In this document: in pieces, positions 60,826-64,000 of the stretch
Numbering within the stretch: position 1 is the first letter of the stretch
Layout of the letters: every line of letters starts with the position of its first letter
Assembly: GCA_903929885.1 (NCBI GenBank)
Contig: CAIYWI010000031.1
Location: forward strand, 1 to 64,000
DNA from: an uncultured Phycisphaerales bacterium
Lineage (GTDB): Bacteria; Planctomycetota; Phycisphaerae; Phycisphaerales; UBA1924
Direction: 5' to 3'
Length of the DNA: 64,000 nt
The notes under the pieces: generated by a model
The model's input: the letters and a program-made list of their open reading frames with translations, nothing else
Told to the model about the DNA's origin: nothing
Databases searched by the model: none
Translations under genes and position numbers: made by a program

Positions 60826-62376
60826 ATGTACCAGTTCCTGCTCACGAAGCGATATCTGGTCAGCAAGATCATGCCGCTGCTGGCGGCCGTGGCGGTCATT
60901 TTGTGCACGGCGATGGTGCTGGTGGTGTGGTCGGTGATGAACGGGTTCCTGACCATGCTCATCAGCAGCGGCCGGACGATGACGGGCGATGTGGTGGTGT
61001 CGTGGCCGAACGCGGGATTTGCGCAGTATCAGGAGTTGATCGACGACCTTCGCAAGGAACCGCTGGTCAAGGCCGCGGCACCGGTGATCGAATCCTTCGG
61101 CCTGATCGCCCTGCCCGACGGCGCGAAGAAGACGGTGCGGGTGCGGGGCGTCGAAGGTCCCAGCTATGCGCAGGTGACTCGCTACGAGGAGACCTTGCAC
61201 TGGCGTCCGATCTCCGAACCGGTGGAGAAGGATGTCGATCGCGAGGATCCGCGTCTTCACTCGATCTCGGGCACGTCCTGGGAGGAAGTGCTCGACAATG
61301 GCCGCCGCTTGGTGCGCAAGGGCGAGTCGGGCAGGGTCGAACCGGCGATGGTGATGGGCATCGAGGTGAGCGAGTTCAACCGGCGGCAGATCGGGGGCTT
61401 TTACGTGCCCCAGCAGGCGTATCAGGCGCTGCCCAACGGTGAATACGCCTTCGTGGATCTGTTCATGCCCCGCGACGGCAAGGTGCTGCTGAGTCTGGCG
61501 CCGCTGGACGCCAGCGGCCGCGCGGTCGAGATGGTGAGCCGGAATCTGGCGGTGGCCAACGAGTTCCAGAGCGGGGTGTTCGACGTCGACAGCAGTCTGG
61601 TGCTGATCCCGCTGGAGGTGGCGCAGGACATGCTGCGGATGAACGCGGCCCGTCGCGTGGTGAAGGACCCCAAGGCCAAACTCGCCGCCGGCGACGGGTT
61701 CGACGACCCGGCGGAGAAACTCGTGGAGGAGCCCGCGCGGGTCACCGACGTGCTGGTGCGCGGGAGCATGGACGTTTTCCGCACCCAGGACGCGATGCAG
61801 CTTCGGGCCGCGGTCGAGCGGGTGTACGAGCGCTTCGCGGAGCGTCACAAGGGCGTGGTGCCGCCGGTGCACTCGATCAACATCCTGACGTGGGAGCAGC
61901 AGAACCGGACGATGATCAGCGCGGTGAAGAAGGAGACGGTGCTGCTGCTGGTGCTCTTCATGATCATCTCGCTGGTGGCGGTCTTCCTCATCCTCGCCAT
62001 CTTCTGGTCGATGGTGGCGGAGAAGACCAAGGACATCGGCGTGCTGCGGGCGGTGGGCGCGAGCAGCGCGGGCGTGGCGGGGCTGTGGGTCTCGTACGGG
62101 CTGGCCATCGGCATCGTCGGTTCATCGCTCGGGCTGTGCCTGGCATGGACGATCGTCGCGAACATCAACCCCATCCACGAGTGGCTCGGCCGGGCCATGG
62201 GCATCGTGATCTGGGATCCTCGCATCTACTACTTCGTCACCATCCCCAACAAGGTCGAGCCGGACAAGGCCGTCATCGTCTTCGTCGCCGGCGTGCTCAG
62301 CAGCACGATCGGCGCGCTGGTTCCCGCCGCCCGCGCCGCCCTGATGCACCCCGTGAAGGCCCTGCGATTCGAATGA
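60826..62376 (+). CDS. LolC/LolE-type ABC transporter permease (FtsX family)
   Basis: 516 aa. Helix 1 at about 15-37 (IMPLLAAVAVILCTAMVLVV), a large periplasmic MacB-PCD-like domain (residues ~45-370) and three C-terminal helices (VLLLVLFMIISLVAVFLILA; VSYGLAIGIVGSSLGLCLAW; the last near 480-500) with the EKTKDIGVLRAVGASSAGVAG coupling helix between. This layout fits lipoprotein-releasing permeases. Several lipoproteins in the window could be cargo. The stop overlaps the ATPase start (ATGA). Confidence 0.85.
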   Translation: MYQFLLTKRYLVSKIMPLLAAVAVILCTAMVLVVWSVMNGFLTMLISSGRTMTGDVVVSWPNAGFAQYQELIDDLRKEPLVKAAAPVIESFGLIALPDGAKKTVRVRGVEGPSYAQVTRYEETLHWRPISEPVEKDVDREDPRLHSISGTSWEEVLDNGRRLVRKGESGRVEPAMVMGIEVSEFNRRQIGGFYVPQQAYQALPNGEYAFVDLFMPRDGKVLLSLAPLDASGRAVEMVSRNLAVANEFQSGVFDVDSSLVLIPLEVAQDMLRMNAARRVVKDPKAKLAAGDGFDDPAEKLVEEPARVTDVLVRGSMDVFRTQDAMQLRAAVERVYERFAERHKGVVPPVHSINILTWEQQNRTMISAVKKETVLLLVLFMIISLVAVFLILAIFWSMVAEKTKDIGVLRAVGASSAGVAGLWVSYGLAIGIVGSSLGLCLAWTIVANINPIHEWLGRAMGIVIWDPRIYYFVTIPNKVEPDKAVIVFVAGVLSSTIGALVPAARAALMHPVKALRFE

Positions 62377-63134
62377 ACGACGGCCCCGCCAGCTCCGCCA
62401 ACCCCGCCGCGTTGCGAGAGACCGCGTCCGACGCGTGCCTGCGCGTCGAGAACCTGCACAAGACCTATGCGCTGGGACGCGTGAAGGTGCCCGTGCTTCG
62501 CGGCGTGGACCTGTCGGTGGCCGAAGGCGGGTTCACCGCCATTCTGGGCGCCTCGGGCTCGGGCAAGAGCACGTTGCTGCACCTGATGGGCGGACTTGAT
62601 CGCCCCGATCGTCCCGCCTCGGGAGTCTCGTCGATCCGCTACAAGGGCCGCGAGTTGGCGGGCGCGTCGCGTTCGACCCTCGACGCCTATCGCGCGAGGG
62701 AGACGGGGTTCGTCTTCCAGTTCTACCACCTGCTCCCCGAACTCTCGGTGATGGAGAACATCCTGGTGGCCTCGATGGTCCGCTGGGGCCTGGCGTGGCC
62801 CGCGCACCGCGGCGCGGCGACCAGGGCCGCCGAGGAACTCGTCGAGCACGTGGGCCTCTCGCACCGCAAGCGCCACCGCCCCGCGGAACTCTCGGGGGGC
62901 GAGCGTCAGCGCGTGGCCATCGCCCGTTCGCTCATCAACGAACCGACGCTGCTGCTCGCGGACGAACCCACCGGCAACCTCGACCAGAAGACCGGCGAGA
63001 CGATCCTCGAGATGCTGCTCTCGATCCGTGCCGCACGGCGGCTCACGATGGTCGTGGTGACGCACGACGAGCGGACGGCGGCGAGGGCCGACCGCGTGGT
63101 GCGACTGGTCGACGGCCGCGTGGCGAAGGCCTGA
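62373..63134 (+). CDS. lolD: LolD-type ABC transporter ATP-binding protein
   Basis: 253 aa. Walker A ILGASGSGKSTLLHLMGG, Q loop FVFQFYHLLPELSVMEN, signature ELSGGERQRVAIARSLIN, Walker B LLLADEPTGNLDQ, switch His in VVVTHDERTA. This is the LolD/MacB subclass. It powers the adjacent permease for extracting lipoproteins from the inner membrane. Start ATG at 62373 overlaps the permease stop. Confidence 0.9.
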   Translation: MNDGPASSANPAALRETASDACLRVENLHKTYALGRVKVPVLRGVDLSVAEGGFTAILGASGSGKSTLLHLMGGLDRPDRPASGVSSIRYKGRELAGASRSTLDAYRARETGFVFQFYHLLPELSVMENILVASMVRWGLAWPAHRGAATRAAEELVEHVGLSHRKRHRPAELSGGERQRVAIARSLINEPTLLLADEPTGNLDQKTGETILEMLLSIRAARRLTMVVVTHDERTAARADRVVRLVDGRVAKA

Positions 63135-63152
63135 ACGGCACTGCGTGTCCGC

Positions 63153-64000
63153 TCAGGCCCCGGCCGACCGGGAGGCGAGAATGTCGGTGAGCACGTCGGC
63201 CTGATGGTCGGCGTGATAGCTCGAACGCACGAGCGGCCCGCTCTCGACGACCTTGAACCCGCTGGAAAGGCCCTTGTGCTTGAAGGCCGCGAACTGATCG
63301 GGCGTGACCCAGCGGTCGATGGGCAGGTGATTGCGGGTCGGCTGGAGATACTGGCCGATGGTGAGAATGTCGCACGAGCCGTGCGCCGTCGCGGTGCGCT
63401 CCTGCACGTCGCGCATCATCGCCTCGACCTCCTCGTCGCGTTCGCCGATGCCCACCATGATGCCGGTCTTGGCGACCCCTCCCTGCTCCTTCACGCGCCG
63501 AAGCAACTCGACCGAGCGATCGAACTTCGCGCTGGGTCGCACGGCCGGATACATGCGACGGACGGTCTCGAGGTTGTGGTTGATGATGTGCGGGCGAGCG
63601 TCGATCACCATCTGCAACGCCCCCCAGTTGCCCTCGAAGTCGGGAATGAGCACCTCGATGCTCATCGCGGGGCACGCCTCGCGCGTCCGCATGATCGTCT
63701 CGGCCCAGATGCCAGCGCCGCCGTCGGGCAGTTCGTCGCGATTCACGCTGGTGATCACCACGTGCTTGAGGCCCATCAGCGCCAGGCTCTCGGCCACGCG
63801 ACGGGGCTCGTCGCGGTCGAGCACGGGCGGGCGGCCGGTCTTGACGTTGCAAAACCCGCACGCGCGGGTGCACGTGTCCCCCAGGATCATGATCGTCGCC
63901 ACGCCGCGCGACCAGCACTCGCCCATGTTGGGGCAGCCGGCCTCCTCGCAGACGGTGAAGAGCCGGTGCTCCTGCATGATGCCCTTGAGCCGCCGGTAGC
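63153..64000 (-). CDS. lipA: lipoyl synthase, N-terminus beyond the right edge
   Basis: The frame is open through the right edge; the last visible residues are YRRLKGI. It inserts two sulfurs into octanoyl groups on lipoyl proteins. Auxiliary-cluster Cys motif [17 protein letters not shown] and radical-SAM motif [16 protein letters not shown] are both present, followed by [16 protein letters not shown] and the C-terminal [10 protein letters not shown]. An internal ATG at 63977 is not the true start, because family residues continue upstream of it. Converges with lolD at 18 nt. Confidence 0.93.
   Translation of the reverse strand, partial: YRRLKGIMQEHRLFTVCEEAGCPNMGECWSRGVATIMILGDTCTRACGFCNVKTGRPPVLDRDEPRRVAESLALMGLKHVVITSVNRDELPDGGAGIWAETIMRTREACPAMSIEVLIPDFEGNWGALQMVIDARPHIINHNLETVRRMYPAVRPSAKFDRSVELLRRVKEQGGVAKTGIMVGIGERDEEVEAMMRDVQERTATAHGSCDILTIGQYLQPTRNHLPIDRWVTPDQFAAFKHKGLSSGFKVVESGPLVRSSYHADHQADVLTDILASRSAGA

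Overview
The window is a GC-rich chromosomal segment (about two thirds G+C by eye) from a planctomycete, most likely of class Phycisphaerae. I base this on the 5' part of the 16S rRNA at the left edge, on secreted proteins with PEP-CTERM-like or dockerin-like C-termini, on a GTP-cyclohydrolase-type NIF3 protein, and on families common in planctomycetes (TIGR03790, DUF1080, DUF6268-like barrel, prepilin-like DUF1559-type protein). The class is an inference; no database search was possible. I see no phage, insertion sequence, CRISPR array or tRNA gene. Gene order looks like ordinary core plus lineage-specific chromosome, coding on both strands in short operons.

Layout. 1-1.0 kb: start of an rRNA operon on the minus strand (16S 5' end, hairpin-rich leader, boxA, promoter). 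1.0-6.1 kb: ComF, branched-chain aminotransferase, a TIGR03790 secreted protein, NIF3. 6.1-12.4 kb: PEP-CTERM-like protein, RDD membrane protein with a lipoprotein, small lipoproteins. 12.4-20.5 kb: an isolated nuoD, lipoprotein with a SPOR-like end, FlgM-like factor, M28 peptidase with ROK kinase, FmdB-like protein, pseudopilin-like protein, CutC. 20.5-29 kb: fucosidase, DUF1080, a large secreted protein with a dockerin-like end, prepilin-like protein, outer-membrane barrel, endonuclease/phosphatase family lipoprotein. 29-45.5 kb: glycosyltransferase, two histidine kinases (one with its response regulator), RsmB, PTS-IIA, isoprenoid genes ispA-dxs, NAD kinase, PhnP-like hydrolase, mnmE-ompH-mqnB. 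45.5-53.6 kb: RND-type adaptor, lipoproteins, two further secreted proteins with the same Cys-ended twin EF-hand tail. 53.6-64 kb: O-methyltransferase, a frameshifted methyltransferase remnant, RimO, a MEMO-family protein, bS16, enoyl-CoA hydratase, Gfo/Idh-like protein, LolCE/LolD-type ABC transporter, and lipoyl synthase cut by the window edge.

Themes. The envelope is heavily represented: signal peptides or lipoboxes occur in roughly a third of the genes, and a LolCD-type exporter and an OmpH/Skp chaperone are present, in line with a diderm envelope. Core metabolism markers include menaquinone by the futalosine route (mqnB), MEP-pathway isoprenoids (dxs, ispA), complex I (nuoD) and lipoate.

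The most notable signals are two. First, at least eleven genes on both strands carry a TANNNT box (TACACT, TACGCT, TACCAT and similar) ending exactly 7-9 nt before the start codon. This predicts leaderless or near-leaderless mRNAs. Second, three otherwise unrelated secreted proteins end in a near-identical module: a Cys, two EF-hand-like DxNxDGGxDG loops, and a terminal Cys as the last residue. This is a plausible undescribed sorting or anchoring tag.
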